The notes under the pieces are model-generated. The model ran no database searches. It saw only the letters and a program-made list of their open reading frames with translations, and was not told the origin of the DNA. DNA of 64,000 nt, from assembly GCF_900626075.1 (NCBI RefSeq), contig NZ_UYZY01000002.1, positions 62,001 through 126,000 on the forward strand. Reading direction: 5' to 3'. The position numbers and the translations under genes are program-made. This DNA comes from Clostridium transplantifaecale. Its GTDB lineage: Bacteria > Bacillota > Clostridia > Lachnospirales > Lachnospiraceae. Within the stretch, counting starts at the first letter, position 1. Every line of letters starts with the position of its first letter. Below are positions 9,648-17,850 of the stretch, piece after piece.

Positions 9648-9756
9648 TGCTTTTTTAAAAACAATTTGCATTGTAGCATATATTTTAATATAATAAAACT
9701 ATCATTTTTACATAGTTATTATAATAATTTTATTATGATACAAGGGAGTTTTTACC

Positions 9757-10635
9757 ATGACTTTAGAATCTTACCGGAATTTTATTGCAATTGTAGAATG
9801 CGGAAGTATTTTAGCTGCATCAAATAAATTACTGATTGCCCAGCCTTCGCTCAGCAACCAGCTCAAAAATATAGAAGCTTATTATGGAGCAAAGCTGTTA
9901 ATCCGAAACCGGCACAAGCTGGAACTGACCGATGCCGGGCGTGTATTTTATCTGCGGGCAAGAGAGATCTGTCAGGCTGAAGAAAAGCTTCACAACGAAA
10001 TTCACAATAAAAAAACAGCATTTTCTGAACTGTTAAAGCTGTCGATCCCGGCGGGGAACTCAGCCTATTTTCTCCACCATCTGTTTGATGATTTCCGGGC
10101 CGAATATCCCAATGTCAATTTTGATTTTTATGAAATCCCCAGCGATTTCGCGATTCCCAATGTCCTGAACCATGTGACGGAAATCGGGCTCATACGCTCC
10201 AACCTCCCCGGCTATGCTTCTCTGGCCGTATATCCCTACGAGAAAGAGAAAATCGTGGCAATCTGCCGCCCGGAGCATCCTCTGATGCAAAAAGGTGATA
10301 TGCTTGATATTTCCCAACTGGCAGATTATCCGCTGGCAGTCCCCTTTGACTGTCTGGATCTCGTCCGCTCTTCCTTTGGGCATTGCCTGCTGGCACCCAA
10401 TATTTCGATTATTACTTCATCTAACGCAACTGCCATCGAATGGGCCCGATCCTTCGGCACAGTTGCCCTGGCCTCCCTGACAACGGCCGATTTTCAGCAT
10501 ATCCATGACCTGTCGATGAAACATTTTTCGGATGAAAATCTTTTTATTACCAGTGCTTTTATTGTTAATAAAGAATATCCGCTGTCGCAGGCAGCACGGA
10601 ATTTTTTGGGGTTTCATGGGGTTGATGTTGTGTGA
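9757..10635 (+). CDS. LysR-family transcriptional regulator
   Basis: This 292-residue protein has the LysR N-terminal winged helix-turn-helix (MTLESYRNFIAIVECGSILAASNKLLIAQPSLSNQ is the classic opening, quoted here only in outline) and a periplasmic-binding-like effector domain from about residue 90. It is transcribed away from the permease and phosphoribosyltransferase genes, the usual layout for a LysR protein controlling its neighbour; a purine or its nucleotide as co-inducer is an inference. An AAGGGAG site eight bases upstream supports the start. No other target is visible. Confidence 0.93.
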   Translation: MTLESYRNFIAIVECGSILAASNKLLIAQPSLSNQLKNIEAYYGAKLLIRNRHKLELTDAGRVFYLRAREICQAEEKLHNEIHNKKTAFSELLKLSIPAGNSAYFLHHLFDDFRAEYPNVNFDFYEIPSDFAIPNVLNHVTEIGLIRSNLPGYASLAVYPYEKEKIVAICRPEHPLMQKGDMLDISQLADYPLAVPFDCLDLVRSSFGHCLLAPNISIITSSNATAIEWARSFGTVALASLTTADFQHIHDLSMKHFSDENLFITSAFIVNKEYPLSQAARNFLGFHGVDVV

Positions 10636-10739
10636 AGGGTGGGATAAGGAGCAATGTAGATTTGTTGTCTGATCGGGAAAATTAAATTAACAGTAATGTA
10701 ATTATTATTAGAAAATGGTGGAGTTTTTAGATTCACTTA

Positions 10740-10990
10740 CTTTGAGTCTGTAAGTCTCTGTAGAGTTTATGGCATTATGCCATAAATTCTAGTCACCAAA
10801 GGAAGAACTGCCGATTTCCTCGCGCAAGGGCTAAAGTCCCTGGAAATCGGCAGTTCAACACTACGGCGGAACTAAATTCCACCTACGTGATTTAAAATGA
10901 GGGTTGCACCCTCAAACTCCTGATATAAGGAAAATATAGTTTTTCGACAAGCTGAGCCAGTAATTAAAGTTACTGGCTTTCGTTTTGTTT
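10740..10990 (+). ncRNA. Candidate structured RNA with several stem-loops
   Basis: Five consecutive stem-loops fill this 250-base stretch. They are: arms TTTATGGCAT/ATGCCATAAA (10766-10786); a perfect 15-bp stem GAACTGCCGATTTCC/GGAAATCGGCAGTTC (10805-10856) with an inner AGGG/CCCT stem; GG-GGAA/TTCC-CC (10865-10883); TGAGGGT/ACCCTCA (10898-10914); and a terminator (10956-10977) followed by a T-rich tail. No protein frame fits. The order, the plus-strand terminator and the high structure density suggest a stand-alone RNA or a long 3' UTR of the lysR gene ending 105 bp upstream. I could not match it to a family with certainty; raiA-like or other large Clostridia RNAs would be the first to test. 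Confidence 0.5.
10956..10990 (+). terminator. Rho-independent terminator
   Basis: Perfect 8-bp arms GCCAGTAA/TTACTGGC with a 6-base loop are followed by TTTCGTTTTGTTT on the plus strand. It ends the structured stretch before the first CRISPR array. On the minus strand no U-tract follows, so it does not obviously terminate the array transcript. Confidence 0.75.
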
Positions 10991-11023
10991 ATACTGCATA
11001 GTATTGATATTTTGATGCAAATA

Positions 11024-11523
11024 ATTTCAATCCGCGTTCCCGCGAGGGGAACGACTCGATCACGATCTTATAGCAGAGATCGATAGATGATTTCAATCCA
11101 CGTTCCCGCGAGGGGAACGACGAGTCTCCGACAAATATCGAGCTTGGCACAAAGACATTTCAATCCACGTTCCCGCGAGGAGAACGACACATTTGGTCTA
11201 GTCAAGTCGAGAGGATAAGGTGATTTCAATCCACGTTCCCGCGAGGGGAACGACAATGATGATGATTTAGAGGAGGGGCCATGAAATATATTTCAATCCA
11301 CGTTCCCGCGAGGGGAACGACTACCCGACAAATTTGAAATAACATTCCCATAACGATTTCAATCCACGTTCCCGCGAGGGGAACGACGGTGTCCAGGCCG
11401 CCGGACAGCTCCACCTTGTCCTTATTTCAATCCACGTTCCCGCGAGGGGAACGACGTCGGGTCCTTTCAGCACTGCATCGTACTGGTCTTTATTTCAATC
11501 CACGTTCCCGCGAGGGGAACGAC
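11024..11523 (-). CRISPR. CRISPR array 1, type I-C repeats, 8 repeats and 7 spacers
   Basis: Eight 32-nt repeats begin on the plus strand ATTTCAATCCACGTTCCC and end GCGAGGGGAACGAC. They start at 11024, 11090, 11157, 11223, 11290, 11356, 11424 and 11492, with spacers of 34-36 nt. Read on the minus strand the repeat ends in GGATTGAAAT, the type I-C hallmark, so transcription runs leftward from a leader at the right. The leftmost repeat carries CCGCG for CCACG and the third has GAGGAG for GAGGGG, as expected for older, leader-distal units. No cas genes adjoin this array; the I-C cas set is 8 kb away beside array 2, whose repeat differs. Confidence 0.97.
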
Positions 11524-11700
11524 AGCAAATATATCCAACATTATAACACAAAACAGCCCTGTTTTTTGTATCATCTAAATATTTTCACAAAATACTCACA
11601 TTAATTAAGGCTACTCCATCCTATCCCCTCCCCTTTTTGTGCATTTTTTCTGGTGCGAATCCCCTGGGCTTTTCATGTGCGCTATACATTCGTACTACAA
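11524..11700 (-). promoter_or_regulatory. Leader of CRISPR array 1
   Basis: The sequence next to the last repeat (AGCAAATATATCCAA) and several blocks further out (ACAAAACAGCC; CCCCTTTTTGTGCA; GGTGCGAATCCCC) are shared with the leader of array 2. This shows a common origin and probably similar promoter and integration function. The shared block reaches to CTCT-ATTTTGTAG, which in array 2 is the last four codons and stop of cas2. Confidence 0.85.
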
Positions 11701-12249
11701 AATAAGAGCATTATTTCTTGCCATTTCTTTGGCAAGAAAAGCAATGCCCTTATACTCCAGATTGCAGTATTGACGTTTTGATTTACAGTTCCCTCACCCG
11801 GAGTCATTTGGGACTCTTCCAGCCGAAAATATAAAGCACCCCTGTACTGTTCCTCTTCCCATTGCACCGGCCTGCTATCTCTTGGAATCTACTCCGCCCA
11901 GCTCTCTGTATACAATTTCAAAATCCAATTCCACTCCGCTTTTCATCGGACTAACAGTAATGACAAGTTATTACTTCTGCCATCAGTTATTCACGTATAG
12001 TTACCAGCTCTTCCACGCGGAAATCGGACGCATAAAAAGTCGAAAGATGGTATCTTCCTCTCTAACTTTCCATATAATTTTCGCAGATTTTTTCTTAGCC
12101 ACAGGCATAGCTGCGGTTCCACTTTTTACTTTAACAGATATGCGCAAAATATTTCATAGGCAGCCTGCTTTTACTAAAATTCAGCTAACGTCATGTGAGA
12201 ATAGGCAGTGTTAATACCGAAAATCCGCCGATACAGCCTGCGGCTGTTC
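11701..12249 (-). other. Decayed region between array 1 leader and MreB-like gene
   Basis: About 550 bases carry protein-like pieces in changing frames but no intact gene. On the minus strand, one piece reads KGIAFLAKEMARNNALIL and stops where the cas2-like leader block begins; another reads VELDFEIVYRELGGVDSKR. Frame changes and stops separate them. I do not recognise the parent genes. The region is consistent with a deleted and eroded segment that once joined the upstream locus to the array leader. Confidence 0.5.
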
Positions 12250-12840
12250 CTAGATTTCTCCCGCAATCTTCTGAACCAACTCCGTAACTCTTTCTGCAGA
12301 AACCCCATTCCTTCCGGCATACTGAATAATCCGCCTGAGTCCTTCCATAACATATTTTTCAGGCTCGTTTTTCGTAATTCCAATAATCGTCCGACATTTT
12401 TTATATTCAGGCGGAAGTTTTCCTGGTATTTCAGCCATGGCTATAAACCGCTCAACCGCAATTGGTATAATCACAACTTTTCCGGCGCGTGACTGGCACA
12501 TCACCTCTTCCAACGCCCTTCTTTCAACCTCTGTCATATCTTCTGATACGCATACGGCAACCGCCGGCTTGATAAACGTCTTTTTACCCCATACCTTTTC
12601 CAATAAACAAGTAAACAGCTGCACGGACACGAAATAATCTGCAACCGTTCCGCAGTGAAGCGGAGATATCACTCTGATATGTTCCGATTCTTTTCCGAGC
12701 ATACGCTCCGCGTCCGAGCCCACTGCTAAAATTTTCCCGGTATTGGGCTCATAGGCCACGAAAGATTTTTCCCTCAGTACCATGCCTTTGTCCTGCATGT
12801 ATATCACTATATCTGCCGGCTCATATTTTATATCGGTCAT
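12250..12840 (-). CDS. MreB-like N-terminal lobe protein (copy 1)
   Basis: This 196-residue protein resembles the first half of MreB: IVIYMQDKGMVLREKSFVAYEPNTG, DAERMLGKESEHI, VISPLHCGTVADY and AVCVSEDMTEVERRALEE follow the MreB order (quoted in pieces). The first phosphate-binding motif (DLGTANT in MreB) is replaced by YEPADI. The second half, with the remaining nucleotide site, is absent and replaced by a roughly 45-residue unrelated tail. It is therefore unlikely to bind ATP or polymerise as MreB does. The start at 12840 has an AGAGGG site. It lies downstream of the SIR2 gene, and a decayed paralogue follows the second SIR2 copy at 29.4 kb. Compared with that copy, a stop codon here trims about ten C-terminal residues. 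Confidence 0.7.
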   Translation of the reverse strand: MTDIKYEPADIVIYMQDKGMVLREKSFVAYEPNTGKILAVGSDAERMLGKESEHIRVISPLHCGTVADYFVSVQLFTCLLEKVWGKKTFIKPAVAVCVSEDMTEVERRALEEVMCQSRAGKVVIIPIAVERFIAMAEIPGKLPPEYKKCRTIIGITKNEPEKYVMEGLRRIIQYAGRNGVSAERVTELVQKIAGEI

Positions 12841-12868
12841 GCATTCCCTCTTTCTACATTTATCCGCC

Positions 12869-12988
12869 TTATCGTAACATCTCAATCTCGTGTACAAGCG
12901 AAGTTACTGCCGCCTCCACCACTGCCAATTGGGCTGTTTCAGAACTGATGCCATAATCAATATTTATCTCATCCACTACAACATTCAA
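12869..12988 (-). CDS. Possible 39-residue small protein between SIR2 and MreB-like genes
   Basis: A short frame starts with TTG overlapping the SIR2 stop (TTGA) and ends 28 bases before the MreB-like start. The translation includes NVVVDEINIDYGISSE and a predicted helix AVVEAAVTSLVHEIEMLR. AAGGGG lies about 11 bases upstream. The overlap arrangement and protein-like composition favour a real gene, but the TTG start and small size leave doubt. The corresponding stretch is deleted in copy 2. Confidence 0.4.
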   Translation of the reverse strand: MNVVVDEINIDYGISSETAQLAVVEAAVTSLVHEIEMLR

Positions 12989-14241
12989 GTTCCGCGCAGC
13001 CCCTTCAAAATACCCGGAATCTCATCATAGCGATCCACCCAGATAATATTAATCCCCAGCGATTCGTAATAACTCTCACGGATGTTATTATCAATCCGCT
13101 GATACTCCTCCAAAATTCCCTGTTTCACCCGTTCATCCTTAGGAGGCAGTTCCAACTTCTTCCGCTTCAGCACTGCATAGTGCCGCGCCTTTTCTTCTGT
13201 CCGCGACGCCACATCCAGCAGCCTGCGCATATTCGGATCCGTCAGGGAACAGCCGAGGAAAAGGCAGGTAGTATCGCGGAACGCATTGAGCTGTACCAGA
13301 TTTGACCAGCCATAGGCGTCTCTGTATACGCGGTGGTAATCCTCCTCAGAGAAAACCAGGTTGAAATCCTGGCTCTCCCCATCCTCTGGCTCCTTTGGGA
13401 GAAATCCGTGAACATGATAGATACTCAGCCGGTTCCGATCCGGCATATCCTGTTCCCGGTAGATTGTTTTGTAATCCACCCCCGCCTGTTCCAGATTTTG
13501 CTCCAGCAAATCGTCAAAATTATAGCTGACGATACTCTTGACTCCTATATGGTTACGTCTCGGCGTACTAAGCCGGACAATGGCGTTCAAAAGAGCGCTC
13601 CTCGAATCGGGTTTATTTTCGTAGAGCACTTCCCGCACCAAATCATAATATTCATCGTCATCAAAGGCCGTCCGTATGTATCGCATCTGCGTCAATGGGG
13701 AGTCCTCCTGGTTCTGATAGGCCAATTCCCAAATTTCCTGTAAATGCTCATTTTCAAAATCATTATCCTTAAGCCGTTCGCTGATCATACGGAGCAGAAG
13801 TTTGCTGGTCAGCTCTCCCCAAAGCGGAACTCCGGCATCCTTCGATACACCGGCGCCCAAAAATACCGTGACATTCTCTTCATTATAGGCAGCCCGCAGT
13901 TTTGCAATTAATATATCTCTTTTCTTCTCTTCCTCCTTCTTCGTCAACTGGGTCGAAAGCTTATCCTCCACCAGCATCCGCTTCGGATTGAGCAGGTATT
14001 CTGCATGGGCATCCAGGCTGCCTATATGGTTGACCACATCCTCGTGGTCCCATATGGTTATCCGTGCATTTGACTGTTTTGGTCCATTTAAATAGTTGTT
14101 TGCCAGCTCTCGCTTTATCTGTCCGGAAATATGGGTGTTAAAAATGGTCAACAATTCTGCCTGTTCTTCCAAATCCGGAAGGCGTTTGACCGCTTGCTCG
14201 ATCGACTGCTGATAAAACGTTTTCCCCGCATTCCCTCTCAT
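12985..14241 (-). CDS. SIR2-domain part of a broken Mrr_N-nuclease-SIR2 protein (copy 1)
   Basis: The 418-codon frame contains an intact SIR2-type NAD-binding domain: FLGAGVSKDAG (residues 127-137), NFDDLLE (241-247), HVHG (276-279) and LGCSLTDPNMRRLL (329-342). SIR2 domains in defence proteins deplete NAD on infection. The first about 100 residues (GNAGKTFY..., ITIWDHEDVVNHIG) match the region that in copy 2 follows a PD-(D/E)XK nuclease core. So this is the C-terminal part of a longer protein, cut off from its N-terminus by an 80-bp deletion and frameshift near 14245. No ribosome binding site is visible before the ATG at 14241, so expression may depend on reinitiation. It is probably a damaged gene with an intact SIR2 module. 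Confidence 0.75.
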   Translation of the reverse strand: MRGNAGKTFYQQSIEQAVKRLPDLEEQAELLTIFNTHISGQIKRELANNYLNGPKQSNARITIWDHEDVVNHIGSLDAHAEYLLNPKRMLVEDKLSTQLTKKEEEKKRDILIAKLRAAYNEENVTVFLGAGVSKDAGVPLWGELTSKLLLRMISERLKDNDFENEHLQEIWELAYQNQEDSPLTQMRYIRTAFDDDEYYDLVREVLYENKPDSRSALLNAIVRLSTPRRNHIGVKSIVSYNFDDLLEQNLEQAGVDYKTIYREQDMPDRNRLSIYHVHGFLPKEPEDGESQDFNLVFSEEDYHRVYRDAYGWSNLVQLNAFRDTTCLFLGCSLTDPNMRRLLDVASRTEEKARHYAVLKRKKLELPPKDERVKQGILEEYQRIDNNIRESYYESLGINIIWVDRYDEIPGILKGLRGT

Positions 14242-14698
14242 CGGTTTCGAGCTGTGGTTTCTTTCCCTGTTTCAGAGCAAATTCTTTTAGCCCGGCAATG
14301 ATAAACCGTTCAAATGCCTCATGTGATTCCAGATTCGTCATATCTTCCCGCTCTAAATTTTTAAAGCTCTGCTGGTTCACACTCTTGGCGATTTGCTTTT
14401 CATCGATCTGATCAATATCCTCGTCGAAACTCTCCGACAGCTTCCAGAATCCTCTGGACGGATTGTAGATCCACCCGTATTTCTTTAAATATGTCTTTGC
14501 CCATGCAATACGGTAGGACACCTCCGTGCATCTTCCGTTTCCGTGCGGGACTGCTCTTACCTGAGCGGGCAGATTAAGAATTTCTTCCACCCTTGCATCG
14601 ATCGTCTCATTGTCTACTGCCTGTCCGGCTTCCGACAATACTTTTAAAACTGGCTTCATCATCATTTTAAATGAAGGCACTGTACTTTTATCAGCCAT
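14138..14698 (-). pseudogene. Mrr_N winged-helix part of the broken SIR2 protein (copy 1)
   Basis: The first about 150 codons encode a domain like the Mrr N-terminal winged helix (MKPVLKVLSEAGQAVDNETI; AWAKTYLKKYGWIYNPSRGFW), then the start of a restriction-endonuclease-like domain (ESHEAFERFIIAGLKEFA). By alignment with copy 2, 80 bases are missing near 14245. They contained the D...DxK nuclease core (WDAFFPCG, YVDVKY in copy 2). The remaining frame runs out of register into the SIR2 gene, giving a meaningless tail to 14138. The start at 14698 has an AAAGAGG site. Confidence 0.75.
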
Positions 14699-14779
14699 GT
14701 TTTACCTCTTTCAATGTATTCTCATCTATTCTGATCTCCCATATTGCAAAAACTCTATTTTTCTTCATCTGATTCTTCT

Positions 14780-15779
14780 TTATTCAAGTTCTTTTATCAG
14801 CGCTATTTCCAAAAGCTCTGCGCCCACCTAGGCCTATTTTGTTCTCATCAGGTTGTCCTAGGCGCCTGCCTTGCCCAAAAGATTCATACCTCCATGCCAC
14901 AAAAGCTCATCATCCATGACTGCAAAACGCTCTGCTACCTCCTCCTTTGTAATCACACGGATTCCGCTCTGCTGCATTTCCTGTATAAGTTCCTGATAAA
15001 ACTCCAGGCTTCCGTAAATTTTTTTTGAGGATCGGTTGTTATAACCGGCGTTCTCCCATCCACACAGGCTCTGGTATCTTCAGGAATCATATCGTTTCCG
15101 ACCGGACTGTTGCTGATTAGAGAATACGCTTTATGAATTTCACTACTGTTTTCATCGGTATCAATTACTCTTGTATATCTCGGATAAACATAGTGGCCGC
15201 CCCCTGCTCTTTTGCCCGTTTCTTCGCCGTATAGCTGTGACGAACCGGTCCAAACAGCATATGAATTATTTTTTCCAGATTGTCGCTTCTTTTCGGCGTT
15301 ACCGAAACACCATACACATACCTGGCGTTAATTTTCTGCATCACTTCCACTGAGATATTGAAACCGCAGTGATGACATTTATGCATCAGTACCATTCCAT
15401 AGGAATTAATGTGGTCGTTGAATTTTCCCTTGCTGTACATAGAGCCAACCATTGCCACGTCAATAATGCCGATCAGCGTATTTTTATTCCCATAGAAAAC
15501 TCTGATAATACTGTCTCTGCGTTTTTCCCTGCTGCTCTTTGTCCTGTAAACCGCCGGTTCCTCATCTATAATGAGGAATTTATTCAGTTCTTCCCCCACT
15601 GCTCAGCAGTTCCTTACTCTGAAGCAGGGTGAGTGTATTCACTTCTCTTTCAGAAATCAGATAGCTTCATACCACCGTTTTACCGAAAGCGGTATTGGTT
15701 CTTTCAAACGTCTGTTTTCGTCTTGCAGGCTCCACACTAATTTCCGAAGAGAATCCAGGTTGTATGCTTCTATCTGCAT
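14780..15779 (-). pseudogene. Decayed SF2 helicase-phospholipase-D-like protein (TOTE-like)
   Basis: Fragments in several frames line up with one large protein. They are an N-terminal coiled coil (MQIEAYNLDSLRKLVWSLQD); a helicase block (EVNTLTLLQSKELL, NSYGMVLMHKCHHCG, YVYGVSVTPKRSDNLEKII); and a C-terminal PLD-type block (GIRVITKEEVAERFAVMDD, LLWHGGMNLLG). The DExH motif normally reads DECHH but here reads HKCHH. Walker A, the primase-like region expected in TOTE systems and the second RecA domain are deleted, and several stops occur. I recognise this as a TOTE-conflict-type helicase from memory of family sequences; the fragment order supports it. It cannot be functional. Confidence 0.7.
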
Positions 15780-15827
15780 GAAATTAGCACCTACCTTTTA
15801 TCTGACGTGATTTTTTACCGGTTTCAT

Positions 15828-16238
15828 TTACTTTATCCTAAAATCCAACCCATTTTCTTCTGCCCACTCCTCAAAAATTTGAATATAAATATCTCCACAG
15901 GCATCGATAAAATCATTATATAAATCCAGCTCCCGGAGCTTATCCAGGTATAGGTCCATATATTCATCCCGCCTCAAAATATCAAACAGCTGCTTCCGAA
16001 CCGCCTTATCTTCCACAAACTCTTTTACATAAAAGCGCATAATCTCCCCATGATCGATCTTCTCATAGGTGGGAAACCTGAAATTATTCAAATCTTTGTA
16101 TGGAATCCGTGCATTAGGATCCAGTGTCTCCCGCTCTATTTCTGAAATTGGCCAGTAATCAAACTGATTCGTATCCTTGTGATAAAAAACCGGGCGGCTA
16201 TCCCGGACTGCCAGCATTAAATCAATAACCGTATTCAT
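15828..16238 (-). CDS. UPF0158-like protein
   Basis: This acidic 136-residue protein has the features of UPF0158-type proteins: a short N-terminal half and a C-terminal block with FDILRRDEYMDLYLDKLRELDLYNDFIDACGD (in outline) and a closing IFEEWAEENGLDF. Function is unknown. It starts 12 bases after the stop of the upstream gene and is intact, in contrast to its decayed surroundings. A GAGGCG site precedes the ATG. The pairing with the upstream unknown gene suggests one transcript. Confidence 0.65.
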   Translation of the reverse strand: MNTVIDLMLAVRDSRPVFYHKDTNQFDYWPISEIERETLDPNARIPYKDLNNFRFPTYEKIDHGEIMRFYVKEFVEDKAVRKQLFDILRRDEYMDLYLDKLRELDLYNDFIDACGDIYIQIFEEWAEENGLDFRIK

Positions 16239-16250
16239 TTTTACGCCTCA

Positions 16251-17267
16251 CTACCAATACCGCTTCGTCATCATCCAAAATTCATCCATTCCTTTCAGAC
16301 GCTTCACACGCCGCAGCCTGATGTTACAAACCTCACAGATTTGCTCTAAAGCTGCTTCCACGACAACATTAGACACTTTGATTTCCTTTGGCGCTCCCGC
16401 TTTAAAAATGAATCCAATCACCGACTCCGCAAGTCTCACCGCAGCATCTTCATCAAGGTCATTCATATCACAAGAAATAATCATTCCCGTATTAGCCTCT
16501 GTCAGAATACTCATGGCAGGGTTCGCAGGCTTATTGTACTTCTTGTCTGATACGGGAGCTCCCAATGGTCTCACATCCGCTTCCAGTGAAAAGGCTCCCT
16601 TCGGCGCATTGCTTAATTCTTCCAAAAGTTCTTCATCCGTGATTATGAGATTTCCAAAATTATACCCGGTAAATGGCAGCGGTTTCTCACCAAAATGCCA
16701 TGTTTTCCTGTCTGCCGAATATATAAAGGAGAACATGTTTCCACTCTCAAAATCAACCTGGACGCCGGCCTCTCTATAATAAGTAAATGCCCGCTCCAGG
16801 TCCTCCAGATGTTCTGTCATCCGCAAGACTTCAGCTTGATCCAGGTTATACGGATAATATCCCGGTTCATAAGACTGGAAATACAGCCAGTTATTCTTGC
16901 CGCGATACTTATAACCCAGATTTTTAATGATTTCTCTCTGCTTCGCAGACAGTTCATCCCGATTGCCCCAATAGCAGGTAAGGTTCCTCTGATGAAACAT
17001 TGCATATTCGATAGACAGATTCATCTTTTCATGCATGGTCAGCATTAAAAAACTATTAAATCCCTCATACCCTTCATAGGCTGCAATTCCATAGCACTCT
17101 CCGCCCTTTCCTAATATACTGTAAAATACCGTATTTTCAGGCTCTTTGCCTACTTGTATTCCAATGATGTCCATGTCCCACAGCAATTCCCACGGTTCCA
17201 GTTCCCGAATTCTTGTGGCTGTTTCGTATAATCTTGCCCACTCTTCCAACGTTGCCTCTGCTCTCAT
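16251..17267 (-). CDS. Uncharacterised protein, two-gene operon with UPF0158-like gene
   Basis: A 338-residue soluble protein with no signal peptide or membrane segment. The start at 17267 is chosen for the AAAGGAG site six bases upstream; the longer frame to 17309 has none. The N-terminal half contains aromatic-rich sequence (NWLYFQSYEPGYYPYNLDQ), and the C-terminal half ends with a basic helix and MDEFWMMTKRYW. It resembles a family of Clostridia hypothetical proteins (DUF6930/DUF7309-like in my memory), but I am not certain. It has no recognisable catalytic motif. Intact and co-directional with the UPF0158-like gene. Confidence 0.7.
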   Translation of the reverse strand: MRAEATLEEWARLYETATRIRELEPWELLWDMDIIGIQVGKEPENTVFYSILGKGGECYGIAAYEGYEGFNSFLMLTMHEKMNLSIEYAMFHQRNLTCYWGNRDELSAKQREIIKNLGYKYRGKNNWLYFQSYEPGYYPYNLDQAEVLRMTEHLEDLERAFTYYREAGVQVDFESGNMFSFIYSADRKTWHFGEKPLPFTGYNFGNLIITDEELLEELSNAPKGAFSLEADVRPLGAPVSDKKYNKPANPAMSILTEANTGMIISCDMNDLDEDAAVRLAESVIGFIFKAGAPKEIKVSNVVVEAALEQICEVCNIRLRRVKRLKGMDEFWMMTKRYW

Positions 17268-17399
17268 ATCCATCTCCTTTATATGCTCGACTTGCTTTTG
17301 TTTCACCAAAACACATAATATTGAATCTTAAAATATGCTCCAGGAGCCCTTTGGTATGCTGATTTCTCATCGCGCAAGAACCGCGTTACTTTTTTGCGT

Positions 17400-17545
17400 C
17401 TTTAAAGCTTCTTTTTTCGTCGGCAGATATACCACATCTTCCTGATGTCTTTTCTCGGGATATTCCCCGGATACGTTTTACAGCAATTTCTACATTTATT
17501 GCAATTATAGCCTGCAAAAAGTTTCTGGTACAATTTAAAACTATT
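17400..17545 (-). pseudogene. Fragment of a YkgJ-like cysteine-cluster protein
   Basis: The minus strand reads LFAGYNCNKCRNCCKTYPGN and then IPRKDIRK, which has the CxxCxxCC cluster and following Pro/Asp-Ile of the YkgJ family. The frame is lost on both sides. The remaining bases between 17268 and 17850 hold no further recognisable gene; one short tandem repeat (CTCTAAGGC twice) lies near 17757. Confidence 0.45.
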
Positions 17546-17850
17546 TATCTAATGTATCTTCATCAGTATGATTTTTTAGGAATGTACGCCCCCATATTTT
17601 CTTTTTTCCTGGCTTCTGCATTCACTTCGCTCGGATTTATCATCTGTATCATCCTCTCTTTTTTGCTACTTATCTTCATACATATAATAAATCAACTCTA
17701 ATTTTTCTCAAATCCTTCATAAAAATTAATCAGACTATTGATCATGCCATACGCTCCTCTAAGGCCTCTAAGGCAGGTTTTACCCTTAACATAACAGCCT
17801 TTTTCCAAAAATCTCTTGCAACTCTAATACTAAACAAATGTACAGTCTAA

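Noticed and set aside
9569..9756. Purine riboswitch before the permease
   Set aside because: No conserved purine riboswitch core or P1-P3 arrangement is visible in the AT-rich gap; the inverted repeat fits a protein operator better.
10060..10617. Minus-strand frames within the LysR gene
   Set aside because: They are shadows of the LysR frame, which has a full family match.
11068..11604. Frames reading repeated (F/V)P(S/L)RERGLK or FPRGER peptides
   Set aside because: These are translations of CRISPR repeats in array 1 and not proteins; the same applies to the frames at 18574-19498 in array 2.
12250..12840. Functional MreB cytoskeletal protein
   Set aside because: It has only the first lobe, lacks the phosphate-binding motif, and sits in a defence locus with no mreC or mreD nearby.
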